The translations under genes and the position numbers were made by a program. This document shows positions 47,119 to 56,086 of a DNA stretch of 64,000 nt, one piece after another. Position 1 is the stretch's first letter; the number at the start of each line of letters is the position of its first letter. Source of the stretch: Arthrobacter_N sp051262515 (lineage in GTDB: Bacteria; Actinomycetota; Actinomycetes; Actinomycetales; Micrococcaceae); assembly GCF_051262515.1 (NCBI RefSeq), contig NZ_JBIMER010000004.1:173458-237457 (forward strand), given 5' to 3'. A model generated the notes under the pieces. It worked only from the letters and a program-made list of their open reading frames with translations, did not search any database and was not told the origin of the DNA.

Positions 47119-47383
47119 GCCGTGGCGTCCTGCCGGGCGTGATCGATCGCGGTCTGGATGTGGACGGGGTTCAGGCCAGACCAGTGGAAGTCGTCGTCCA
47201 CCACCACGACGGGTGCCTGGGAGTAGCCGAGATCTTCGGTGATGTACTACATGGCGGCGGGGGTCTTGGTGAGGTCCACCTCGGTGAACGCGGTGCCGGC
47301 CGTGGCGAACTTCTCGGCGGTCTTGCGGCATCCAAAGCATCCTGGCTTCGAGTAGACGAAAAGGCAGGAATTCCATCACTCAT
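47115..47383 (-). pseudogene. Glutaredoxin/NrdH-like gene with amber codon
   Basis: The minus strand reads VYSKPGCFGCRKTAEKFATA with a CxxC redox motif, then FTEVDLTKTPAAM, TAG at 47249-47247, and in the same frame YITEDLGYSQAPVVVVDDDF with HWSGLNPVHIQTAI to the stop. All glutaredoxin landmarks are present apart from the amber codon. The ATG at 47383 is one frame off the CxxC region, so a second small shift near the start is likely. Confidence 0.75.
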
Positions 47384-47503
47384 GTGCCGTGGGATCGCTT
47401 GGTTCTTGGAGTAGGTCGCGGCGCGCCCATGCGCGGCGGTATTTGTTCCAGCCGGTTGATAATGTGGAGTACATCCTACTGAAAGGCAGTTGGGCCTGTC
47501 AAG

Positions 47504-48880
47504 TTTGCTGTGTAAGGGGCTGGTCGGTTATCCGGTCTGCCGGGTGGTCAGATCGGGAGTCTGTTGGGGAATTGGATGGCGAATGCGTTGAGTGCTTGGT
47601 GCCACCCGGCCGTGCCGGTTCCGAGCTCTCCGCCCCTGATCGTTTCGATGTTGCGGATCCCCAGGTAGACCAATTTGATCGCGGCCTCGTCGGAGGGGAA
47701 CGAGCCTCTGGTTTTCGTGATTTTGCGCAGTTGGTAGTTGATCGATTCGATCTGGTTGGTGGTGTAGATGACCTTGCGGATCCCGGGGGTGAACGCCAGG
47801 AACGGGGTGAAGTCCTCCCACGCGTTCCGCCACGCTAGCACCGCACCGGGGGCCTTGGTGCCCCAGGCCTCGGCGAAGTGCTCCATGGCCAGCTGGGCTG
47901 CCTCCACGGTCGCTGCGGTGTAGATCGGGCGCATGTCCCTGGCCATCGTTTTACGGTCCTTGTAGGACGCGTACTTCATGGCCGTACGCAACAGGTGGAC
48001 CACGCAGGTCTGGACCACGGTTTCGGGGTAGACGCTGTTGACCGCGGTCGGCAATCCGCTCAGCCCGTCGCAGCACAGTATGAGGATGTCGCGGGTCCCG
48101 CGGTTGCGGATTTCGGTCAGGACGTTCGCCCAGAACTTCGCCCCCTCCGAGGCCCCGAGCCAGAGTCCCAGGACCTGCTTGCGACCCTCCAGATCAACGC
48201 CCACGGCCACGTGGCAGGCCTTGTTGACCACGACGCCGCCGTCCCGGATCTTCAGCCAGATGGCGTCGATATAGACGATCGGATAGACCTCCTCCAAGGG
48301 CCGGGACTGCCAGTGGGAGATCTCGTCGGCGATGACGTCGGTGACGCGGGAGATCGTCGCGGCCGAGACGCGCGATCCGTAGATCTCCTCCAGATGGGAA
48401 CCGATATCGCGGGTGCTCATCCCCCGGGCGTAGAGGGACAGGACCATGTCCTCGACCTTGCCGAGCCGGCGGGCCCCCTTAGGGACGATGACCGGCTCGA
48501 AGGAGCTGTTCCGGTCCCGCGGCACGGTGATCTGCAAGGGACCCTGCAGGGTCTGCACGCTCTTGGTGGTCTTCCCGTTGCGGGAGTTACCCGTCCCGGC
48601 TCCAGCGGGGTCCCCGGACTCGTAGCCGAGATGGTCGCTGAGCTCGGTCTCCAAAGACCGTTCCAGGACCGCCTTGGTCATCCGGGATAGCAGCTCCTCG
48701 ACACCGTGCCTGCCCTCACCGAGGTCCTCGGCGGCGCTCACCAACGCGTCGATCTGATCGGCGCTCAAAACGCCATCCAACGGGTTCTCAATCATGGTGT
48801 TCTTGGCCAAAACGGGCCGTCCTTTCACAGGGTAAAACCTCAGGTCACACCCCAGTTAGAGACCGAACCCTTACACAGAC
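47504..48880. mobile_element. IS256-family insertion sequence
   Basis: About 1.38 kb with one transposase gene. The ends share an inverted repeat with core TGTGTAAGGG (left 47510-47519; right complement 48869-48878). The exact outer bases and target duplication could not be fixed by eye. Confidence 0.75.
47548..48828 (-). CDS. IS256-family transposase
   Basis: 426 residues, complete. Typical blocks: HLGYESGDPAGAGTGNSRNG, GMSTRDIGSHLEEIYG, the first catalytic Asp in VYIDAIWLKIR, the second in LILCCDGLSGLP, the CVVHLLRTAMKY segment and the final Glu in TTNQIESINYQLRK. It begins at ATG 48828 (or 48795). Frame and catalytic residues are intact, so it may be active. It points away from the 48903-51505 operon. 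Confidence 0.93.
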   Translation of the reverse strand: MKGRPVLAKNTMIENPLDGVLSADQIDALVSAAEDLGEGRHGVEELLSRMTKAVLERSLETELSDHLGYESGDPAGAGTGNSRNGKTTKSVQTLQGPLQITVPRDRNSSFEPVIVPKGARRLGKVEDMVLSLYARGMSTRDIGSHLEEIYGSRVSAATISRVTDVIADEISHWQSRPLEEVYPIVYIDAIWLKIRDGGVVVNKACHVAVGVDLEGRKQVLGLWLGASEGAKFWANVLTEIRNRGTRDILILCCDGLSGLPTAVNSVYPETVVQTCVVHLLRTAMKYASYKDRKTMARDMRPIYTAATVEAAQLAMEHFAEAWGTKAPGAVLAWRNAWEDFTPFLAFTPGIRKVIYTTNQIESINYQLRKITKTRGSFPSDEAAIKLVYLGIRNIETIRGGELGTGTAGWHQALNAFAIQFPNRLPI

Positions 48881-48902
48881 AATGAAACACCCTCAGGCAG
48901 TT

Positions 48903-50150
48903 GTGGCGCGTCGACGAGGTTTCCTGGCAGAGATGCAGCACCAGAACAGGCTGGCCGAGCAACGCCAGCGTGCCGCCACGCGGGAACGCGAAGCCGCGAT
49001 CCGGCGCAGCGAGCAGGCCCAGCGGGCCGAAGAACGCGCCATGCTTGCAGCGACCCGCGCCTCCGAAGCCGACCGCAAGCGCCTGGAGAAGGAGGCCGCC
49101 GCCGCGCACGTGGCCGCCCGACAGGCCGAGGTCGAGGAGCTCAACGCCGAACTCGCCGCCACCTACGACAGCGTCGACACCCTTCTCGAAGCGACCCTGG
49201 ACGTCGACGACTACGTTGACCTCAAGGACCTCCGCAAGACCGTCGAGCATCCGCCGTTCGCCCGCGCGGACCTGCGGAACCCCGTTCCGGCACCCATGGT
49301 CCTTCCCGACCCAGAGCCTCCCGTCTTCCAACCCCCGGCCGCGCCCACCGGGATCTTCGGCCGGAAGAAGAAGCTCGCCGAGGCCCAAGCGCAGTCCGAG
49401 GCGGAGTACGAGCACGCCCACGCCGCCTGGGCACACGAGATGCAACAGCTCCCCGGCCGGCGCCAACAGCTCGCCGAGCGGCACGCCGCCCAAGAGCAGG
49501 CGCGCCAACAAGCGCTCAAGGTCGAGGTCGACCGCTACAAGGACGAGTGCGCTCGGCGCGAGCAGGAAACCGCGGACCACAACGCTTCGCTCGAGCAGTT
49601 CATGACGAATCTCAGCTACGGGGCGGTCGACGCCGTGCAGGAGTACATCGGCATCGTCCTGGCGAACTCCGTGTACCCCGACGGGTTCGCCGTGGAGCAC
49701 GAGGCCCAGTTCGATCCGGAGAACGCCGAACTCGCCCTGCGGGTCCTGATCCCTGGACCCGACACGATCCCCGCGGTCAAGTCCTACCGCTACGTCAAGG
49801 CCAGCGACGAGATCACGCCCGTCGCCCTGTCCCAAAAGGACGCGAAGGACCGCTACGCGGGCATCGTCCACCAGGTGGCCCTGCGGACCCTGCACGAGGT
49901 CTTCGAAGCCGACCGCCGCGGACTCGTCCAGAGCATCGCCCTCGAAGTCGGCACCGAGACCGTAAACCCGGCCACCGGCCGGGAAACCTACATCCCGCTG
50001 GCAGCCGTGGGAGCCCCCCGCGACACGTTCTCCGAACTCGACCTCTCCGCCGTCGTCCCGGCCGCCACGCTGGAACACCTCGGTGCCGCCGTCTCGAAGA
50101 ACCCGCTGGGACTGGTTCCGGCCAACGCCACCGGCGTCCGCCGCTCCTGA
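48903..50150 (+). CDS. Coiled-coil protein, partner of the DUF4041 nuclease
   Basis: About 416 residues. GTG 48903 (VARRRGFLAEMQHQNRL) looks like the native start; ATG 48882 lies at the IS256 edge. Residues 10-100 are a long charged coiled coil. A middle Pro-rich segment and second coiled coil (to about 225) follow. The C-terminal 190 residues are globular: SYGAVDAVQEYIGIVLANSV, VKSYRYVKASDEI, KDAKDRYAGIVHQVALRTLH. I recall similar actinobacterial proteins being labelled restriction-system proteins, without a defined activity. Its stop shares a base with the next ATG (TGATG), so the two products are probably made together. Confidence 0.7.
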   Translation: MARRRGFLAEMQHQNRLAEQRQRAATREREAAIRRSEQAQRAEERAMLAATRASEADRKRLEKEAAAAHVAARQAEVEELNAELAATYDSVDTLLEATLDVDDYVDLKDLRKTVEHPPFARADLRNPVPAPMVLPDPEPPVFQPPAAPTGIFGRKKKLAEAQAQSEAEYEHAHAAWAHEMQQLPGRRQQLAERHAAQEQARQQALKVEVDRYKDECARREQETADHNASLEQFMTNLSYGAVDAVQEYIGIVLANSVYPDGFAVEHEAQFDPENAELALRVLIPGPDTIPAVKSYRYVKASDEITPVALSQKDAKDRYAGIVHQVALRTLHEVFEADRRGLVQSIALEVGTETVNPATGRETYIPLAAVGAPRDTFSELDLSAVVPAATLEHLGAAVSKNPLGLVPANATGVRRS

Positions 50151-51505
50151 TGGCGACCCCCGGACAAGCCCTGGTGTTCAACCCGCCTCCGGGCTGGCCG
50201 CAGCCACCCCGGGGCTGGCGGCCTCCCGTGGGGTGGACCCCGGACCCCGCCTGGCCCGACCCGCCGGATGGCTGGCTGCTGTGGTTGCCGCCCGAGGGCT
50301 CCGAACCCGCCGAAGCCGCACCCGATTCGGCACCCTCCGTGCCCGCCCGTCCGAGCACCCCGCCCGAGTCCGCGAGAATCGCGCTGCTGGAGGCGGAGAA
50401 CGCCGCGCTGCGGCAGCGGCTGTCCGAGACCAGCGCCCCCACCGGGGACTATGTCGAACTCGACGACGCGCGGGTGCTGCAAGAGGTCGGGATCTACCGC
50501 TACCACCACCCGCTGGAGAACGCCGCGTCGTTCCGGGACCGCCTCGATGAGATCGAGGCGCGGATCGCCGAGCTCGTGAAGCTCGGCGGAGCGATCGTGA
50601 AGTCCAACCTCTTCACCTTCGACAATTCGCTGGCCAAGGGCCGCCGGATGTCAGACGATCTGGCCAAGCTCATGCTCCGCGCCTACAACGCCGAGGCCGA
50701 CAACAGCATCAGGTCGCTGAAGGTCGGGAACGTCGTGACCGCCAAACGCCGCCTCGAAGCCTCCCGGACCGCCATCGCGAAGCTCGGCGCCATGATGGAA
50801 ATGCGCATCAGCGACGACTTCCACCACCTGCGCAACGAAGAGATCGAACTCACCGCCGACTGGCTGATGAAGAAGCAGGAGGAGAAGGAAGCCGAACGCG
50901 AAGAGCGGGCCCGGCTGCGCGAGGAACGCCGTGTCGAACGCGAACTGGCCGAGGAACGCGCCCGGCTCGACAAGGAACGCAACCACATCCTCAACGCGCT
51001 GAACGCGCTGCGCGCCGCGGGTCAGGCCGACAGCGACCTCGAGCAGCGCCTGGCGAGCATCGACGACGCGATCACGCAGAACGACTTCCGGGCCGCCAAT
51101 ATCCGCGCCGGCTACATCTACGTGATCTCCAACCGGGGGGCCTTCGGCGAGGACGTCGTCAAGATCGGCCTCACCCGCCGACTCGAGCCCACCGACCGCG
51201 TGACAGAACTCGGCGGAGCATCCGTGCCGTTCCGCTTCGACATCCACACCCTGTTCTTCTCCGAGGACGCCGTCACGCTCGAGAACGAGCTCCACAAACA
51301 CTTCGCCACCCGGCGACTCAACCAGGCCAATTCCCGCAAGGAGTTCTTCTTCGCCACCCCTGCCGAGGTGCGCGAAGTCCTGCTGGAGAAGGTGGGGAAC
51401 CTGCTGGAGTTCAACGAGGACGCCGCGGCAACGGAGTACCTGCAATCGCTCAACCAGTGGCCGGCGCGACCGGGACTGGGCCAAACGGCCGGAATCCAGG
51501 GCTAA
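50150..51505 (+). CDS. DUF4041 plus GIY-YIG (Mug113/T5orf172) nuclease, SNIPE-like
   Basis: 451 residues. Residues 8-48 are a striking Trp/Pro array (PPGWPQPPRGW, PPVGWTPDPAWPDPPDGW). A short coiled coil comes at 75-92, then DUF4041 (about 100-240: GIYRYHHPLENAASFRDRL, KSNLFTFDNSLAKGRRM), and a charged coiled coil 240-285. The C-terminal GIY-YIG domain (320-405) has GYIYVIS, VVKIGLTR and Glu in LENELHKHF. DUF4041 with this nuclease type is the arrangement of SNIPE, a membrane-linked enzyme that cuts incoming phage DNA. Here no N-terminal membrane helix is seen; the Trp/Pro array may do the targeting. Defence function is inferred. Confidence 0.8.
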   Translation: MATPGQALVFNPPPGWPQPPRGWRPPVGWTPDPAWPDPPDGWLLWLPPEGSEPAEAAPDSAPSVPARPSTPPESARIALLEAENAALRQRLSETSAPTGDYVELDDARVLQEVGIYRYHHPLENAASFRDRLDEIEARIAELVKLGGAIVKSNLFTFDNSLAKGRRMSDDLAKLMLRAYNAEADNSIRSLKVGNVVTAKRRLEASRTAIAKLGAMMEMRISDDFHHLRNEEIELTADWLMKKQEEKEAEREERARLREERRVERELAEERARLDKERNHILNALNALRAAGQADSDLEQRLASIDDAITQNDFRAANIRAGYIYVISNRGAFGEDVVKIGLTRRLEPTDRVTELGGASVPFRFDIHTLFFSEDAVTLENELHKHFATRRLNQANSRKEFFFATPAEVREVLLEKVGNLLEFNEDAAATEYLQSLNQWPARPGLGQTAGIQG

Positions 51506-51596
51506 CCGGATTCAAGTCTGCGCATGCTTCGGCCCGCGCCGCGCCAACAACGGACAGTCCCGGCTGGGACGCCGCGACCTACGAGGGGAACCAGGC

Positions 51597-52202
51597 ATGG
51601 CATCGAGTGGTTTGGCATCGCTGCAGCGCGACGCGCGCGACAAGTTGGACCGTTACACGTCCACAACCGGTGGCTACGCGTTCAACACCTACGACGTCCA
51701 GGGCGCTGTCGATGCCCCACTGGCTCCGTCCGACGTTCTGATGGCCAACCTCTTGAGCCTGCAGCTCAGCGCGCGGGACGTCATCCCCCTTTTCACCGAC
51801 GACGGCGGGGCCGCACAGCGGCTTCGCGCGTCCTTGGACCAGGCATTGGTCGCTCTGCGGGATGCTCGGCCGTTCGAGTCCTACGGGGATTACGCCTCGC
51901 TGGAGGCAGCCACCGGCAGTCTTGCCTCCGCGAACACGGCCGCCATCCCGGTCAAATGGTGGACTGCCGTGACCGTGTCCAAGGTCCTCCACCGGCGTCG
52001 GCCGCACATCGTTCCCCTGATCGACTCCCGAGTCCACCGATTTTACGGAACTAGGCGTCCGGAGGCGCTCCGAAAGGCGCTGTGGGAAGACATCCGGGAC
52101 AACACGTCCTGGATGGCCGATCTCGCCTCCACCAAGACCACGCCTGACGGGCGGCCCCTCTCCCTCTTGCGTCTGGCGGACATTCTGATCTGGATGCCCT
52201 GA
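51597..52202 (+). CDS. DUF6308 family protein
   Basis: 201 residues. The region KWWTAVTVSKVLHRRRPHIVPLIDSRVHRFYG (about 122-153) resembles helix-hairpin-helix DNA-glycosylase-like folds and is typical of DUF6308 proteins. It lies 91 bases after the nuclease gene on the same strand, so it may share its transcript. Function is unknown; a link to the nuclease pair is possible only by position. Confidence 0.6.
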   Translation: MASSGLASLQRDARDKLDRYTSTTGGYAFNTYDVQGAVDAPLAPSDVLMANLLSLQLSARDVIPLFTDDGGAAQRLRASLDQALVALRDARPFESYGDYASLEAATGSLASANTAAIPVKWWTAVTVSKVLHRRRPHIVPLIDSRVHRFYGTRRPEALRKALWEDIRDNTSWMADLASTKTTPDGRPLSLLRLADILIWMP

Positions 52203-52240
52203 ACACACGCATCGACGACCCCTGCCCCACGCTGTGCCCC

Positions 52241-52497
52241 GTGGCCGACCTGACCAACATCGGCATCCTTGCCGCCTTCGTCGTCGTCTGTCTCGCCGTG
52301 ATCATCTTCCGCTACACGAAGCCCGACGCCCCGCGGACCTTCCGCCTCCCGCTAATGCCGTCCCGGCGTTCGGCGTGCTGGCCTCCGGGTTCCTCATGCT
52401 CCAGCTGGACTGGGAGACCTGGGTCCGCTTCGGGGTCTGGCTCATCATCGGCCTGGCCGTCTACTTCTTCTATGGCCGCAACCACTCCCTCCTGAAC
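52241..52497 (+). pseudogene. Amino-acid permease, C-terminal fragment with frameshift
   Basis: GILAAFVVVCLAVIIFRYTK and FRLPLMP are followed, after a frame change near 52360, by PAFGVLASGFLMLQLDWETW and VYFFYGRNHSLLNP. Together these are the last two membrane segments of an APC-superfamily cationic amino-acid transporter. The rest of the gene is absent. Confidence 0.75.
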
Positions 52498-52876
52498 CCG
52501 GACAGCCCCCGCCCGCCACCGCGGGCATGCCCCACCCGCGCCGGCCGAACGCTAGGACCGACCGCTCCCCTCCCCCCCCCGGCCGGGCCCCCGGTGCCCG
52601 GCCTCTGGATGGCCGGGCCGGCCCGGAGTAGGGGCGCCCCGTGATCCGACGGTGGATCGGCGGATCGCATCCGGCCACGCGCAACGCAGAGGTCGCGTCG
52701 CCGAGGGGTTGCCGGCCTCGGACGCCGGCCCCGCGGGAGCTCCGCCGACACGGCGGCGCTCCCGTCCCCACCCACCTCGGAACGACCGCGCACTCCGGCA
52801 CGAATCCCGGTCAGGGGAACCGGATTATGTCCGCCCAGTCATTGCGCAGAGGCGGCAAACGGACTCCAAGAGTGCA
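52498..52876. other. Intergenic stretch with poly-C run
   Basis: Contains a run of ten C (52569-52578) and GGCCGGGCC-type hairpin-forming sequence at about 52580-52625. No gene seen. Confidence 0.4.
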
Positions 52877-54214
52877 ATGACCGAAGATCCCGGCACGACC
52901 GAATCAGGTCCACAAGGTGGACTGAGGAGGGCGATCGGAGCGCCGCTGCTGTTCGCGTTCATCGTGGGCGACACCCTCGGTGCCGGCATCTACACCCTCG
53001 TGGGCACCATGGCCGCCGACGTCGGTGGCGCGCTCTGGATACCCCTGCTGATCGCATTAGTCGTGGCGCTGCTCACCGCCGGGACATACGCGGAGCTCAT
53101 CACCAAGTACCCGCACGCCGGAGGAGCCGCACGATACGTCGACCGGGCCTTTGGCATCCCGTATCTGTCATTCCTCGTGGGCTTCCTGATGATGGCCTCG
53201 GGCATCACCACGGCCGCTGCCTTCGCGAATGCCTTCGCGGGCGACTACATGACAGCCCTCATCGATGTCCCGGCCGCTCCCGCAGCGGTGGTGTTCATCA
53301 TCTTGCTGACGTTGATCAACCTCCGCGGCGTGCGAGAATCCCTCACCGCGAACCTCGTCGCATCCATTATCGAGGTCACCGGTCTCGTGCTCGTCATCGT
53401 CGTCGCCGCCATTGTGCTCACCAGCGGCAACGGGGAACCATCCCGGCTCCTCGAGTTCGCGCCGGACGTCCCGCCACTCCAGGGCGCCTTCGCCGCATCG
53501 ATCGTCGCCTTTTTCTCCTTCCTGGGCTTCGAGGCGGCCGCCAACATGGCCGAGGAAGTACGCAACCCCTCCAAGGCCTACCCCCGCGCCCTCTTCGGAG
53601 CCATCGCCACGGCGGCGGTCGTCTATCTCCTCATCGCCCTCGGCGCAGTCATTGTCCTGCCCCCGGCCGAACTCGCCGAATCCACCGGCCCGCTGCTCGA
53701 CGTCGTCGAGGCCAGCGGTGTGGGAATCCCCCCCCGGACTATTCAGTCTGATCGCCCTGGTCGCCATTGCGAACGGTGCCCTCCTGTTCATGGTCATGGC
53801 CAGCCGGGTCGGCTACGGACTGGCCGAAGCAGAACTCCTCCCCAGCGCCTTTGGTCGCGTGCTGCCGGGACGCCGCACTCCGTGGGTCTCCATCGTCGTC
53901 GTCGCCGCATTGACGATCCTTCTCGCCCTCACCGGAAATGTCTCCACACTGGCCGAGACCACCGTGCTACTCCTGCTCCTGGTATTCCTCTCGGCCAACG
54001 TCAGCGTCCTCGTCCTCAAAAAGGACAAAGTCGACCACCCCCACTTCACGGCCCCCGGATCGTACCGATCCTCGCGATCATCGCCAGCATCGCACTCCTC
54101 ACGCAACAGACCGGGATCATCTGGCTCGGCGCCGCGGCCTACATGGTGGTCGGGTCCGTGCTGTTCCTCGCCGCTCGCGCCGGACGCAAACGCGAAGCAC
54201 GCGCCCCACGCTAG
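52877..54214 (+). pseudogene. APC-superfamily amino-acid permease with two compensating frameshifts
   Basis: It starts at ATG 52877. About 290 residues match an APC permease: LFAFIVGDTLGAGIYTLVG, then AAFFSFLGFEAAANMAEEV-like helix 6. At a run of eight C (53730-53737) the frame shifts and continues GLFSLIALVAIANGALLFMV to DHPHFTAPG. Near 54050 it shifts back to RIVPILAIIASIALLTQQTG and the end. Both shifts are at or near C-runs, so they may be genuine mutations or sequencing errors. If corrected, the protein would be about 445 residues with 12 helices. Confidence 0.75.
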
Positions 54215-54635
54215 AGGGCGCTTGGGCGAGGGGTCGCGGGCAGCGGGTGCCGACGCTGCGGGGACGCCGACGACATGGCGGCGCCCAAGTCTCCGGCCAG
54301 CCTGGCACCACGGCACGGACGCCGAGGGAACTGCCCTGGTCCAGCAGCCGCGAGATCCGCCGCCGGGCCGACGCGGCGGGCATCTTCCCCCAGCGGGCAG
54401 CGATCGTCAGGTTGGTCGGGCGGTGCTGGCCGAACAGACCGATGAGAGGGCGGAGGGTCGCCGCTACCTCGGCTCGGGCTCCTGGCCCGCTGCCGGCTCA
54501 ACCCCGTAGACGACACCGGCAACACAGTGGACACCAACCAGCACTCGAACCCGGCGCCCAACCCATCCACCGAGGGAACCGACCACTACGCCGCCACGGG
54601 GAACCTGCACCTCACTAGCAGCATCGAGACATGCC
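54215..54635. other. Intergenic stretch
   Basis: No convincing gene. Open frames on both strands have poor composition. Confidence 0.35.
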
Positions 54636-54770
54636 TTAGAGAAGTTCAGCGGCCTCTTCATCCGCGAGCTCGAGCTCTTGACCGTTATCGCCCAGCCAGT
54701 AGTAGGCCCGTTGCCCAGCAGCAGGGTGAGTGCGCTTGACGACCGTGTACGTCGCGCCGTTCTGGATCTA
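54636..54770 (-). pseudogene. C-terminal fragment of an unknown protein
   Basis: The minus strand reads IQNGATYTVVKRTHPAAGQR then AYYWLGDNGQELELADEEAA and ELL before TAA at 54636. Composition is clearly protein-like, but just upstream the frame has a TAG codon (54765-54767) and no start. The family is not recognised. Confidence 0.45.
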
Positions 54771-55404
54771 CCAGTTCGCCGGACTTCGTCGCGGACGTCC
54801 CGTTCGGTGCGGCGAGGCGTTCGGTGGTCGTACGGCCTCTACGCGGATCAGTACCCCGCGTCGACGCCGCGCTCCGGGTCCTGGCGAGCGATAAGGGGCT
54901 GGCGTGCCGCCTCCGGCCCCCGGGTGCCGCGGTCCCTGGCGGCGCGTTCTCGGCGGGCGAAGTCCGCCAGCGTCGGGGCGCGGCCGGTCCCGGCACGAAC
55001 ATCGTCGGGAAGCGGGCGTTTCGATTGAATCCCGCGTCTTCCGATGGTGTGCGGTCGCCGTGCCCGGGCGTGATGGCGTTGCTCGTGGATCGCTCGTTCG
55101 CTGACCCGCGCCCCGACGGGACCACTGCCGCGCCACATGCACGGCGAGCGAGCACATCACTATGAGCTGATCGGGTCACAGTCGAGGGTCGGCTGATCGA
55201 CGGGCAAGAAAAGGGATCGGCTCCGGCCGGTCCCTTTTCTCGTTCCAAGGGTGCACCGGACAAACCGGAATCCGGAAGCCAGTCCCCAGCGCCGCGGCCC
55301 CCGCTCGCGTCGACACCGGGGCCCGCACCACCGCGGCCCGCGCGGTCCTGCTCGTTGGGTTCGCTGGAATGGAACTGGTCTGGCCCGCACGCCGGACGGC
55401 GGTC
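54771..55404. other. Gene-free stretch before repeat cluster B
   Basis: No gene seen. A near-perfect hairpin AAAAGGGATCGGCTCCGGCCGGTCCCTTTT-type element (55210-55239) is a likely factor-independent terminator. Confidence 0.4.
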
Positions 55405-55738
55405 TGTTCCACGCAACTGTCGCTGTTCCACGGACAGTCCCGCCGTTCCAGAGCCTTGGAACACCCGGAACACCCCTACATCCTCGGAATTCCCGGCATT
55501 TTCCTCAGACATATCTATCTGTTCCATTGTTCCAAGAGATAGATAGGGCGGTCTGTTCGTCGACACATACATTTTTGTGTGCGGCTACGAACCCAGGGCC
55601 CCTCCCTCTCTCGGCGGGGAACAGCCGGAACAGGCGCCACGACACCCCTACAGCCCCGGAACTCCGGGGCTTTCCCTGTTCCAAGGACCTGGAACATCCC
55701 ACGGATCGGCCCCGGAAACGCTTGGACCAGCTGGAACA
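55405..55738. repeat. Clustered TGTTCC/GGAACA repeats (candidate replication origin or operator array B)
   Basis: About twelve copies of TGTTCCA or its complement: 55405, 55424, 55444, 55457 (inverted), 55466 (inverted), 55520, 55528, 55617, 55626, 55677, 55690 and 55732. Adjacent copies are often 8-9 bases apart. Two copies at 55520-55534 are bracketed by the perfect inverted repeat TATCTATCT/AGATAGATA, followed by a less GC-rich patch with ATTTTTGTGTG. The array lies in front of the 56087 gene, matching the arrangement at 23187-23539. Confidence 0.7.
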
Positions 55739-56086
55739 CCACGGCCCCCGGCGCCGGTCCCGACCGCGGCGGACATCCCGCCCAGGCCCGGGTGCGCCTG
55801 AGAACAGTTCCCTGCATCTCGACACTCCCCCGCGTCCGCCGCACGCGGGTCTGTTCGAGGACGGAGGCCCCCCCGGACCGCCGCCGGACAGTGTCCGCGC
55901 GGAGTGCTTCGAGACCCGGATCCCAGGAACTGACACCCGTCGAGGGATCAGGCGCATAGGTATCAAGAGAGACCATACGCCCCGACATGGGGCGCACGGC
56001 TCTCGACGAGAACGGGGAACCGGTCTCGACCGCCGAAGCCGCCCCAGGATCACGACCCCGGGGCACGAGGGCCAAAGGAGCCTGAA

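Noticed and set aside
54685..55572. 295-aa minus-strand frame across the array-B leader
   Set aside because: Low-complexity Gly/Arg/Pro sequence that runs through the repeats; no domain or ribosome site.
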